Shown piece after piece: positions 1-7,373 of a stretch of DNA of 64,000 bases. The DNA comes from JAVVTR01 sp036653535 (GTDB lineage Bacteria > Bacteroidota > Bacteroidia > Bacteroidales > P3). The position numbers and the translations under genes were made by a program. Position 1 is the first letter of the stretch, and each line of letters starts with the position of its first letter. The DNA is taken from assembly GCA_036653535.1 (NCBI GenBank), contig JAVVTR010000006.1:1-64000 (forward strand), written 5' to 3'. The notes under the pieces are model-generated. The model was not told the origin of the DNA. It ran no database searches and saw only the letters and a list, made by a program, of their open reading frames with translations.

Positions 1-30
1 CGAACGGCATGCGTGGTGGTGTGAGAGGTC

Positions 31-72
31 GAAAATTAAAGTAGGAGAAAACTACTTTAATTTTCTCCTACT
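31..72. terminator. Overlapping alternative hairpins downstream of the 76-840 gene
   Basis: Two perfect inverted repeats share bases. Bases 31-44 pair with 52-65 (14 bp, 7-nt loop). Bases 40-51 pair with 61-72 (12 bp, 9-nt loop). Only one can form at a time. The site lies directly after the stop codon of the minus-strand gene at 76-840, so termination is the simplest role. The sequence is nearly symmetric and could stop transcription in both directions. Confidence 0.6.
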
Positions 73-75
73 CGA

Positions 76-840
76 TTATAATTGTCCGTATCGTTTACCA
101 AAGCGATAGGCAATGTAAAAATTGAGAAAGCCCATAGGGTATTTATTTTTTGCCATAATGGGAATGCGGGTAAAGTAAAAATCGTACATAAGCCCTGCTT
201 CTATTGCGTGGCTTCGTTCTTGCGTTTTTCCAAATTCAAAATTGAGACCTATTTTTGCGTAAATACCAGGATAGGGACGAAGATGCCAAACTCCTTTCAT
301 ATAGGGGCCTCTTCTAAGTATATTTTCTATTTGTAAATGTTTAGGATTGTTGGGATTCATTTTTTCTAAGCGGATATCATTTCCCGTAGAATCATAGAGT
401 ATATATAGGTATTGTGGAAAAGCTAAGCCAAGGGACAAGCCACCTGAATATCGTAAGGCTATGGTGACACCACCCCAAAAAGGCTTGTCGTTGAACACAT
501 AAGAACTGCCATATCCAACTCTAAGCATACAGAAACTATTGATTTGGCCGTATACGTACTTCCGTCCACGATACCAGTTGTTTCCAAAACGTTTAGGATC
601 TAATTGGGTGGCAAACTCTATGTTCCAGCCAGAATAAACAAATTTTTTGTTGTAATGCCCTTGTTCATAGCCAAGACCAAAGCCGGCAGTTTGTATATAT
701 CCATAAAAAAAACGCTCCTTAGAATATATTTTTTGTTTTTCCGGAACGAAATCTTCATATACTATCACTTGGGCCCGCAGGTTCGCAAGAGAAGCAAAAA
801 AAATGATTGGATAAATTAGTAAACTGTATAAAATGCGCAT
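76..840 (-). CDS. Putative outer-membrane beta-barrel protein (unrecognised family)
   Basis: 254 aa. Residues 1-23 form a clear signal peptide with a hydrophobic core and a likely cleavage site LRA|Q. The rest has alternating aromatic and small residues typical of beta strands and ends in an aromatic strand with a terminal RFGKRYGQL, as expected for a Bacteroidota outer-membrane barrel. I do not recognise the family or function. It starts 12 bases after the stop of the small lipoprotein gene at 853-999 and is probably co-transcribed with it from the promoter at 1033-1064. Location is inferred from composition only. A soluble periplasmic beta protein is the alternative. Confidence 0.65.
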   Translation of the reverse strand: MRILYSLLIYPIIFFASLANLRAQVIVYEDFVPEKQKIYSKERFFYGYIQTAGFGLGYEQGHYNKKFVYSGWNIEFATQLDPKRFGNNWYRGRKYVYGQINSFCMLRVGYGSSYVFNDKPFWGGVTIALRYSGGLSLGLAFPQYLYILYDSTGNDIRLEKMNPNNPKHLQIENILRRGPYMKGVWHLRPYPGIYAKIGLNFEFGKTQERSHAIEAGLMYDFYFTRIPIMAKNKYPMGFLNFYIAYRFGKRYGQL

Positions 841-852
841 GGAGTAAGCATT

Positions 853-999
853 TTAATAGGGTAGAGCTTCCTTGTGATAAGAATTTCCGTAAGCAGGACA
901 CAGTTCCTGGTGTGCAGCACAAGAGGAAAGGGCGTACATTAAAAAAAATCCCAACAAAAGGGTAATAAACCGGCGTGTTTGAAGAACTTGTTTTTGCAT
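853..999 (-). CDS. Small lipoprotein, 48 aa
   Basis: A 48-residue gene. It has a basic N-terminus (MQKQVLQTRR), a hydrophobic stretch, and a lipobox LSSC with the lipidated Cys at residue 27, leaving a mature peptide of only about 22 residues that contains the motif CPAYGNS. A well-formed Bacteroidota promoter (-33 TTTG, 20-nt spacer, -7 TACATTTG; bases 1033-1064) lies about 30 bases upstream, which supports it being real. It sits 12 bases before the 76-840 outer-membrane gene, so the two probably form an operon. Function unknown. Its size suggests an accessory or partner peptide of the barrel protein. Confidence 0.7.
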   Translation of the reverse strand: MQKQVLQTRRFITLLLGFFLMYALSSCAAHQELCPAYGNSYHKEALPY

Positions 1000-1032
1000 A
1001 AAATGAAAAATAAAAAATTAGAATATAACTCA

Positions 1033-1064
1033 CAAATGTAGCGATAAGCCCTGTAAAATACAAA
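1033..1064 (-). promoter_or_regulatory. Bacteroidota-type promoter for the small lipoprotein operon
   Basis: Read on the minus strand: -33 box TTTG (1064-1061), 20-nt spacer, -7 box TACATTTG (1040-1033). Predicted transcription start is near 1028-1030, giving a leader of about 30 nt before the ATG at 999. Confidence 0.65.
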
Positions 1065-1295
1065 TTCTCGACAAATATCATCCATAGCAATAAAGTCAAA
1101 TTGTCAGGTATAGAGATGGGCAGGGAGAGAGGAAAGGAGAGGCTTGAAAACAAACGAATCGAATTTGGAGTTTATATCATTTGCAAAATAGGCAGGGTAG
1201 GGCAGTATCTTCTGTAAATGATTCATTAATCCTAATGTTTTAACTTTTGCGCTTAGAAGCGATGTATGGTCTTTTTATTTTCCCCAAAAAGCGGG

Positions 1296-1321
1296 ATACA
1301 ATTGTGAATTTACAATTGTAT
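1296..1321. repeat. Perfect inverted repeat, 10-bp arms
   Basis: ATACAATTGT (1296-1305) and ACAATTGTAT (1312-1321) with a 6-bp spacer. It is operator-like or a short hairpin, in the long region upstream of the XRE regulator and about 380 bp from its start. Confidence 0.5.
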
Positions 1322-1597
1322 AAGCCAAGAAATAAAGAAACAAAATGGCAGAATATACAAATGTAAATAGCATACATGTGTATAGATGGTAAAATAGAGA
1401 GTAACAAGAGATATTAAATTATAAAATACTATTTATCAGTTAGTATTGAAAAGTAAAGCAAGGATACCATTAGATAGAAGCCCATAGTTATTAACATATT
1501 CCTACAGGTGTATTGTTGTCAGTAAACATACATATTATTAATATTTTATAATTACCACCTAAAGGATTGATGTATGCTTTGGATTAAAAATATTTGG

Positions 1598-1633
1598 TTA
1601 TAAATGTAAATTGTTGTACTTTTACATTTATAA
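1598..1633. promoter_or_regulatory. Candidate operator: 13-bp inverted repeat upstream of the XRE regulator
   Basis: TTATAAATGTAAA (1598-1610) and TTTACATTTATAA (1621-1633) with a 10-bp spacer, so the half-site centres are about 23 bp (two helical turns) apart. It ends 46 bp before the regulator's ATG at 1680. The core TTTACATTT recurs on one strand at 1663-1672. A dimeric HTH protein binding here to control its own gene is the natural inference; a transcript hairpin is the alternative. Confidence 0.45.
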
Positions 1634-1679
1634 ATAGTTTATTAGATAACCTATAGTCTATAGTTTACATTTGTTAATT

Positions 1680-2285
1680 ATGCAAAAGAGAATAGAGCTA
1701 ATTTTAAAAACTCAAAATTTGACGGTTTCGCAGTTCGCCGATCAAATTGGAATACAACGTTCGGGTATGTCTCATATTTTAGCTGGACGTAATAAACCAA
1801 GTTTGGATTTTGTAACGAAAGTTTTACAAGCTTTCCCTGCTATTCGTACCGAGTGGCTACTTTTCGGACAAGGGAGCATGTATGTCAAAACGGCAGAATT
1901 GAAAGAACAGGAAAAGGGGATAAATATGGAGGTAGCTACCAACAAGACCTATAAGCAAAGCGATTTATATGAGGAAGAAAATGCTGTAGAAAATGCACAT
2001 AGATCCTGGTCGGAGAAACCCTATCCTTCGGAGATAGAAAATTATAATAGAGAAGGAATAGATGATAAGGGAAACAAACAGGAGATAAAAGATTGTATGT
2101 CAGATGGAATAGATCAGCATAAGGACCAGGATCCGCCTTTGCAAGTTTCTTCTACTGCTTGTAAGAATAAAGAAAATCCCAACGAAAATATTATATTTTC
2201 TCCCTCTAAAAATAGAAATAAAGTGGATAAAATTGTTTTTTTCTATACCGATGGTAGCTTTGAAGAATATTTTAGTAGAGGATAA
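1680..2285 (+). CDS. XRE-family HTH regulator with long polar tail
   Basis: 201 aa from the ATG at 1680; a TTG nine bases upstream is in frame but not needed. Residues 1-60 form a Cro/CI-type helix-turn-helix (SQFADQIGIQRSGMSHILAGRNKPS), followed by a segment ending in TEWLLFGQGSMY that is usual in Bacteroidales members of this family. Residues 70-175 are polar, acidic and probably disordered. The last 20 residues (KIVFFYTDGSFEEY) form a short hydrophobic tail that I believe recurs in Bacteroidales relatives. Binding sites are unknown; the inverted repeat at 1598-1633 is a candidate. Not flanked by phage genes. Confidence 0.8.
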   Translation: MQKRIELILKTQNLTVSQFADQIGIQRSGMSHILAGRNKPSLDFVTKVLQAFPAIRTEWLLFGQGSMYVKTAELKEQEKGINMEVATNKTYKQSDLYEEENAVENAHRSWSEKPYPSEIENYNREGIDDKGNKQEIKDCMSDGIDQHKDQDPPLQVSSTACKNKENPNENIIFSPSKNRNKVDKIVFFYTDGSFEEYFSRG

Positions 2286-2366
2286 GAGGGGGTACTTTGC
2301 CAAGGGTGTACTTTCAAAAACCGATATTGCAAAGGGGTTACTTTGTCTAAGAGGGGCGCTATGTCC

Positions 2367-3626
2367 TTATTCTGTAACTATTTTCGCTGGATGTATTCGG
2401 TTTAATATCCTGGAGGTGAGGCTTAATAGGAGAAAGGCCGTAATAAGGCAAATAACATTAACCCCCAGAATCATCAACCAAGGGAATTTTATAGGTACGG
2501 AATCTAAAAAATAAACGCTTTCCTCTAAGCGTAAGAGATGTAATTTTTGTTGTAAAAAGCAGAGAAAAAGCGCAATAACATTTCCATAAAGAATACCCTT
2601 TCCCATAATAAATAGGGTTTGTTTTATAAATATTCGGCGAATTAGGGCGTTTCCTGCTCCTTGTGCTTTTAAAATGCCAATTTGAGGTCGCCTTTCTATG
2701 ATATAAATGAATAATACCGAAACCAAACTGATTAGGGTTACTATAAGCATAATAATTAGTAGAACCCATACATTTACGTCTATTAAAGCTAACCAATCGA
2801 AAATTTCAGGAAACAGTAGATCGCAGGGATAGCAAGATAATTCGTAGGGTAGCATCTCTGTAAGCGCATTGGCATTTTGTTCGCGTTCTTTGGGTTGGAA
2901 CAGTTGCAAATCAAAACCATCTACTTGGTTGGTATTCCAGTCATTTAAACGTTGAATTTGAGCAATATCACATAAAATATAAGCTTCATCGAATTTTTCT
3001 AATCCTGTAGAATATATGCCTTTGACGGTAAAAGCGCGAGCTTTAAGCAATTCTCCGTTGGTGAAATAACTCCGCACTTTGTCGCCTACTTTTAGTCCTA
3101 ATTTATTGGCAATAATTTCGGAAATTAGAATCTCGGAAGACATGGTCTTTGGCTTTTGGACGGAGTCTTCTTGGCTTGTAACTTGGCCTAAAAACACAGG
3201 CATTCGTCCTGCTTTAAGACGTTTACTAAAAAAAGAAGTGTCGTAGTGTTTAGGAAATCCCTTGAATAAGACTCCATAACTTTCCTCTTCTCCTCTAATT
3301 AAGGCTCCTTTTTGTGCGAAAGCTTGGCTGTGTTTAATATATTTTTGTTGAGAAAGTAAGTGTAATAAAGACTTGCTTGTGTGGATGGAGTAAGCTGTTT
3401 CTTGTGTCAAAGTATCCTGTAAATAGGGTTGTATTTGTAAATGAGATCCGAACCCGAAAACTTTTTGGCTTACTTCTTCTTTGAATCCTACTAAAATACA
3501 AAGAGAGGTTATCATTACAGCTATGCACAGGCTAATACTCCCTATTCCCATTCGTAAAATATTACGGGTGTGTTTTAAAGGAACAGAAAAGGCCCAACGA
3601 TGTGCAATAAAGGTAGATAAATTCAC
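2367..3626 (-). CDS. ABC transporter permease, LolC/E-FtsX (MacB-like) family
   Basis: 419 aa. One N-terminal membrane helix (about residues 26-48), a large periplasmic domain, then three C-terminal helices, the standard FtsX/MacB permease topology. Motifs such as GFKEEV and FGFGSHLQI just after helix 1 fit LolC/E-type lipoprotein-releasing permeases. I chose the GTG at 3626 because it gives the family N-terminus (M)NLSTFIAHR. The TTG at 3638 lies inside the minus-strand -7 promoter box (3643-3636), so it should not be in the mRNA. No ATPase gene is adjacent, so the partner is encoded elsewhere. Substrate is not shown; lipoproteins are an inference from family. Confidence 0.8.
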   Translation of the reverse strand: MNLSTFIAHRWAFSVPLKHTRNILRMGIGSISLCIAVMITSLCILVGFKEEVSQKVFGFGSHLQIQPYLQDTLTQETAYSIHTSKSLLHLLSQQKYIKHSQAFAQKGALIRGEEESYGVLFKGFPKHYDTSFFSKRLKAGRMPVFLGQVTSQEDSVQKPKTMSSEILISEIIANKLGLKVGDKVRSYFTNGELLKARAFTVKGIYSTGLEKFDEAYILCDIAQIQRLNDWNTNQVDGFDLQLFQPKEREQNANALTEMLPYELSCYPCDLLFPEIFDWLALIDVNVWVLLIIMLIVTLISLVSVLFIYIIERRPQIGILKAQGAGNALIRRIFIKQTLFIMGKGILYGNVIALFLCFLQQKLHLLRLEESVYFLDSVPIKFPWLMILGVNVICLITAFLLLSLTSRILNRIHPAKIVTE

Positions 3627-3631
3627 TTTTT

Positions 3632-3664
3632 TTTGCAAAGATACAGCATTTTGAATTATCTTTG
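3632..3664. promoter_or_regulatory. Back-to-back divergent promoters forming a perfect inverted repeat
   Basis: TGCAAAGATA (3634-3643) and TATCTTTGCA (3657-3666) are perfect inverted copies with 13 bp between them. Each holds a Bacteroidota -7 box: TATCTTTG at 3657-3664 rightward and at 3643-3636 leftward. The rightward -33 TTTG (3632-3635) overlaps the leftward -7 box. Predicted starts lie only a few bases from the GTG at 3626 and the ATG at 3672, so both leaders are very short. Confidence 0.6.
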
Positions 3665-3671
3665 CACGGCT

Positions 3672-5057
3672 ATGAAAAAGAAAACAAAAAAAATCGCTTA
3701 TCCTTTCCTTCTCTTATTTTTGTTTGGTTTATATACTGTTGGGATACTATCCAACTCCTTTGCTTTCGCCCAAACGGCCTATGCTTTTCCCTTTCCGGTT
3801 TCCGAGCAAAAAAGAAATCCCCCTGCCACAGCGAGCCGACCTTCTATTTCGGAAGTTTCTATTCTACCTGGAATTTCGCAAACAGAAAACTATTTTCCTC
3901 TACTACAAGGTAAGAATGTAGCAGTAACTACCAATCATACCGGTCTTTTTCCTGAAAAATCGAATATAACTTCCACTCAAAGAATTTTAGAAAATCAAGA
4001 ATTAAATTCTTCCCATTGGGATCCGCTCAATAATAATTCTATAGAAACGCCGGTTCATTTAATAGATTCCCTATTACATGCCGGTATTTCTATTAAAGCT
4101 GTTTTTTCTCCCGAACATGGTTTTCGTTCCCAAGCAGAGGCAGGCGAGAAAGTAGAAAATTCTATAGATCAAAAAACGGGATTGCCTCTTATTTCTCTGT
4201 ATGGTTCTCATAAAAAACCAAGTCCAAGCGAATTAAAAGGGGTAGACCTTATGCTTATAGATTTGCAGGATGTAGGGGTTCGATTTTATACCTATATTTC
4301 TACCTTACATTATGTAATGGAAGCTTGTGCTCAGGCGGGAATACCGGTCGTTGTCTTAGATAGACCCAATCCCAATGCCTCCTATATAGATGGCCCTGTT
4401 TTAGACACGCATAATTGTCGCTCTTTTATAGGCTTACATCCTGTACCGGTGGTATATGGGCTAACGATAGGCGAATATGCCCAAATGATTAATGGAGAAG
4501 GATGGTTAGAAAATGCTATTTCGTGTGATTTATGTGTTATTCCCATAGAAAATTACACGCACGAAAGTATATACATATTACCGGTATCCCCCTCGCCTAA
4601 TTTACGTAGTATGAGCGCTATTTATGCTTATCCTTCTCTTTGTTTTTTTGAGGGAACCCCCATTAGTGTAGGAAGAGGTACTTTTAAGCCTTTTGAATGT
4701 TTTGGCTATCCTAAGTCCCATATAGGAAAATACAGGTTTACCCCCCAGTCGATAAAAGGGATGAGTCAAAATCCGCCCTATGAAGACAGATGCTGTAGAG
4801 GGTTTGAGATTAAATCAAAAGAGGCTTTACAAAATAGAGAATCGGGAAAAATTAATTTACAATATTTGTTGAAGATGTATGAAGATTATCCCGATAAAGC
4901 AAACTTTTTTACCCCTTTTTTTAAGAAATTAGCTGGAACCGAGCAACTCTCTAAACAAATAAGGCAGGGTTTGCTGGAAGAGGAAATACGGGAGTCGTGG
5001 AAAAAAGACATAGAATCATATAAAAAAATAAGAGATAAGTACTTGCTATATATGTAA
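3672..5057 (+). CDS. DUF1343 / NamZ-type exo-beta-N-acetylmuramidase (GH171)
   Basis: 461 aa with a signal peptide (about residues 1-33, cleavage near AFA|Q). The family, once DUF1343 or YbbC, includes NamZ enzymes that release MurNAc from the non-reducing end of peptidoglycan fragments. Visible family motifs: VAVTTNHTG, the PEHGF motif (holding the likely catalytic Glu), LIDLQDVGVRFYTYISTL, DRPNPN, the SPNLRS stretch and EGTPISVGRGT. I start at the ATG at 3672; upstream in-frame codons lie in the promoter. A MurU-like nucleotidyltransferase follows at 5207, and an AmgK-like kinase fusion is encoded at 53506-54936, which fits MurNAc salvage. Family assignment is firm; substrate is by analogy. 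Confidence 0.88.
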   Translation: MKKKTKKIAYPFLLLFLFGLYTVGILSNSFAFAQTAYAFPFPVSEQKRNPPATASRPSISEVSILPGISQTENYFPLLQGKNVAVTTNHTGLFPEKSNITSTQRILENQELNSSHWDPLNNNSIETPVHLIDSLLHAGISIKAVFSPEHGFRSQAEAGEKVENSIDQKTGLPLISLYGSHKKPSPSELKGVDLMLIDLQDVGVRFYTYISTLHYVMEACAQAGIPVVVLDRPNPNASYIDGPVLDTHNCRSFIGLHPVPVVYGLTIGEYAQMINGEGWLENAISCDLCVIPIENYTHESIYILPVSPSPNLRSMSAIYAYPSLCFFEGTPISVGRGTFKPFECFGYPKSHIGKYRFTPQSIKGMSQNPPYEDRCCRGFEIKSKEALQNRESGKINLQYLLKMYEDYPDKANFFTPFFKKLAGTEQLSKQIRQGLLEEEIRESWKKDIESYKKIRDKYLLYM

Positions 5058-5063
5058 TGAAAG

Positions 5064-5101
5064 AAATCTAAGGGTGGTTCATCTTAGCCAGACTTAGATT
5101 A
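5064..5101 (+). terminator. Hairpin between namZ-like and murU-like genes
   Basis: AATCTAAG (5065-5072) pairs with CTTAGATT (5093-5100), with an inner 5-bp stem TGGTT/AGCCA. There is no strong T run, so it may be a weak terminator or a processing site within a shared transcript. Confidence 0.35.
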
Positions 5102-5206
5102 ACTTTAGCGGAAAAAAGAAAATTTATAGTATGCATCCTTTGTGTTTAATGGGCCTTTCCTCTGTGAAAAATAGGACGTTATTCCTAAGATCAAAAAAAA
5201 TAAACA

Positions 5207-5923
5207 ATGAAAGTTTTTATACCGGCAGCCGGTCTTGGAACTCGCTTAAAACCCCTAAGCGATTATCATCCCAAAGCTTTGGTGCAATATCAAGGAAAAC
5301 CATTAATCGTCTATCTTTTAGAAAAATTAGAAAGTCAGGGTTTTTGCGATCTTATTATTAATATCCACCACTTTCCAGATCAAATGCGGGAATTTTGTAC
5401 GGCCTATGCCTTGGCTCACCCTAAGATGAAAATACAACTTTCCGATGAAAGTAATTGTCTGTTAGATACAGGAGGGGCATTGGTTCATGCTTTGCCTTTT
5501 TTTAGGGAAGAGAAATTTATTTTGGTTCATAATGTAGATATAATTAGTGATTTGTCCATAAAGGCCCTAGTTTCTCGGTTTGAACCCACGCAAATGGATG
5601 CATTGTTGGCGGTTCGAGAGCGAGAAACGAGAAGAAAACTTTTGTTTGAACCTACTATGTCTTGTTTATGTGCTTGGGTAGATACACAAAATGGAGCATA
5701 TAAAGGGAAAAAGCCGGAAAGTACGTGGAATGCCTATGCCTTTAGCGGAATACATATACTAAAAGTAGATTTAATAAAGGAATGGCAGCAATTCTATGGA
5801 GAGGAGCTTCCTTTTTCTATTATTGATGCTTATCTAAAATCATCGTCTCACAGAAGGATAAAAGCATACTTACAGCAGCAGGGGCTATGGAAAGATATGG
5901 GAAAAGTGGAGATGTTTACATAA
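5207..5923 (+). CDS. Sugar-phosphate nucleotidyltransferase, MurU-like
   Basis: 238 aa. A single NTP-transferase domain: the N-terminal signature PAAGLGTRLKPLSDYHPKAL binds the nucleotide, followed by GKPLIVYLLEKL, a DTGGAL motif, HNVDII (metal-binding Asp) and WKDMGKVE near the end. The size and single-domain design match MurU (MurNAc-1-phosphate uridylyltransferase) and mannose-1-phosphate guanylyltransferase-like enzymes. Bacteroidota relatives often sit beside an AmgK-like kinase. Here the kinase is 48 kb away (53506-54936), but the upstream neighbour is a MurNAc-releasing NamZ-type enzyme, so MurU activity is the best guess. A GDP-mannose or other NDP-sugar role cannot be excluded. Confidence 0.78.
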   Translation: MKVFIPAAGLGTRLKPLSDYHPKALVQYQGKPLIVYLLEKLESQGFCDLIINIHHFPDQMREFCTAYALAHPKMKIQLSDESNCLLDTGGALVHALPFFREEKFILVHNVDIISDLSIKALVSRFEPTQMDALLAVRERETRRKLLFEPTMSCLCAWVDTQNGAYKGKKPESTWNAYAFSGIHILKVDLIKEWQQFYGEELPFSIIDAYLKSSSHRRIKAYLQQQGLWKDMGKVEMFT

Positions 5924-6143
5924 TTATTTTAATAAAAAGAATAAACTTATCATTATTAAATATGGTAAGATCCAACTTTTTAAAAATTTCTTGTAAAACA
6001 CGGAAAAGGGTTCGGAGGATGTTGTTTGTCGATTCTCGATTCTCAATTGCCGTTTGTCGTTTGTCGCTTGTCGATTCCTCCAAAGAACATATAGAAGTAT
6101 AAGATAAATTCTAAGTTCTTTTTTGAGATGCTTTTCTATGGAT
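5924..6143. repeat. Intergenic region with 7-bp tandem repeat
   Basis: Bases 6051-6071 hold three 7-bp units (CGTTTGT, CGTTTGT, CGCTTGT), and the decamer TTGTCGATTC occurs at 6026-6035 and 6068-6077. No gene is evident. It lies between two convergent genes. Confidence 0.45.
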
Positions 6144-7202
6144 TTATGCTAATGGTTTTAAGCAAAGGCAAAGCATATATAATATTCTAGCCCCTACGTT
6201 CCCATCGTATTCCTCTTTTGGATTGTCTAAGTCCGGAGCAACTTCACAAAGATCGAAACCTATAATTTCTTTTCCGCTGTTTCGAAGTTGACTTAAAAGG
6301 TAACGAACCTGAGCAAAACTTAATCCTCCGGGAACAGGGGTGCCGGTATGAGGGCATAAAGATGGTTCTAAGCCGTCTATATCAAAACTAATATACACTT
6401 TTTGAGGTAGTTTTTCTATTATTTCTTTGCAAAGTTGCGACCAAGATTCTCCCTCAAATCTTCTTTTTTGAAGAAGAATATCCGGAAAAGAAGCAATACG
6501 ATTGGGGCAAGTTTGTATTATTTCTGCCTCTGCTGGACATAAATCTCGGGTGCCTACTTGCACTAAATTTTGTATTTGTTCTATTTTCAGGGCATTATAG
6601 AAAATAGAGGCATGAGAATAAGTAAAACCCTCATAGGCTTCTCTTAAATCGGCATGTGCATCTATATGTAAAATACCAAATTGGGAATACTTTTGGGAAA
6701 GAGCCTTTAAAAATCCAAGAGGAACACTATGATCTCCTCCTACTATTCCTATTCTTTTATGTTGATTTAAAAGATCTTGACAGGTGTCGAAAACCCATTC
6801 GTTGAGCATTTCACAGGCTTGATTCACGATAAGTAAATCGTCTTTTCGATTTTCATTGTCTAAGTCATCGTTTGGGTCGAAAGAAAAATTTTCAGCATGG
6901 TCTATAATTCTACTTGCCATGGGACGAATTTGCGAAGAACTTAATTCCACACCGGCACATAAATTAGAATCCAAGGTAGCAATGCGCGATTCCCAAGCGA
7001 AAGGAACCTCATAGTCGAAAAAATCGAGCTGACAGGATGCTTTCCGTATGCTTGCCGGTCCTTTGGCAGCACCGGGCTTATAAGAAGTGGTTACGTCCCA
7101 AGGAACGGATACTAAAACGGTGGAGGCTTCTTCTACAGAGTAAGGGAATCCGAAAAAATGGTCGTTAGAAGGGCAGGCAGCATTAGGATCAAATTTTTTC
7201 AT
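6144..7202 (-). CDS. Ureohydrolase: agmatinase/arginase/formimidoylglutamase family
   Basis: 352 aa. The binuclear Mn site is complete: His in GGDHS, Asp/His/Asp in DAHADLR, and two Asp in SFDIDGLEPS, followed by TGTPVPGG. These enzymes hydrolyse a guanidino or formimino group to release urea or formamide. The PVPGG context and FDLCEVAPD are most like agmatinase/formimidoylglutamase members. There is no hut or polyamine gene nearby to decide the substrate. Monocistronic, convergent with the 5207 gene. Confidence 0.85.
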   Translation of the reverse strand: MKKFDPNAACPSNDHFFGFPYSVEEASTVLVSVPWDVTTSYKPGAAKGPASIRKASCQLDFFDYEVPFAWESRIATLDSNLCAGVELSSSQIRPMASRIIDHAENFSFDPNDDLDNENRKDDLLIVNQACEMLNEWVFDTCQDLLNQHKRIGIVGGDHSVPLGFLKALSQKYSQFGILHIDAHADLREAYEGFTYSHASIFYNALKIEQIQNLVQVGTRDLCPAEAEIIQTCPNRIASFPDILLQKRRFEGESWSQLCKEIIEKLPQKVYISFDIDGLEPSLCPHTGTPVPGGLSFAQVRYLLSQLRNSGKEIIGFDLCEVAPDLDNPKEEYDGNVGARILYMLCLCLKPLA

Positions 7203-7269
7203 ATTGAAAGAGCATTTTAAGAGAAAGAATTAGCATATAAGGCTTAAATTTATTCTAATTTTACAATCA

Positions 7270-7296
7270 GGGGCATAGGGGCATAGGGGCATAGGG
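7270..7296. repeat. 8-bp tandem repeat (GGGGCATA), 3.4 copies
   Basis: Three exact copies of GGGGCATA plus GGG, in the 171-bp spacer between the ureohydrolase gene and the OmpA-family gene. It is a simple repeat prone to slippage. No coding or promoter role is visible. Confidence 0.75.
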
Positions 7297-7373
7297 AAAA
7301 AGCTATCACGCTTATTGTCTTATAAATGGGTTAAAATTAGTATAGAAAAAATTAGTAGCTATTTATAGCTGCA

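Larger units (their letters stand above)
1000..1679. other. 680-bp intergenic region with operator-like inverted repeats
   Basis: No convincing gene. It holds the leftward promoter at 1033-1064 and, nearer the regulator gene at 1680, two perfect inverted repeats (1296-1321 and 1598-1633). The rest is AT-rich with no recognised RNA or repeat. It is the longest non-coding stretch here and directly precedes a DNA-binding protein gene, so a regulatory role is plausible. Confidence 0.5.

Noticed and set aside
755..1153. 132-aa minus-strand frame
   Set aside because: It is out of frame with the small lipoprotein and the outer-membrane gene, crosses both, and has no family features.
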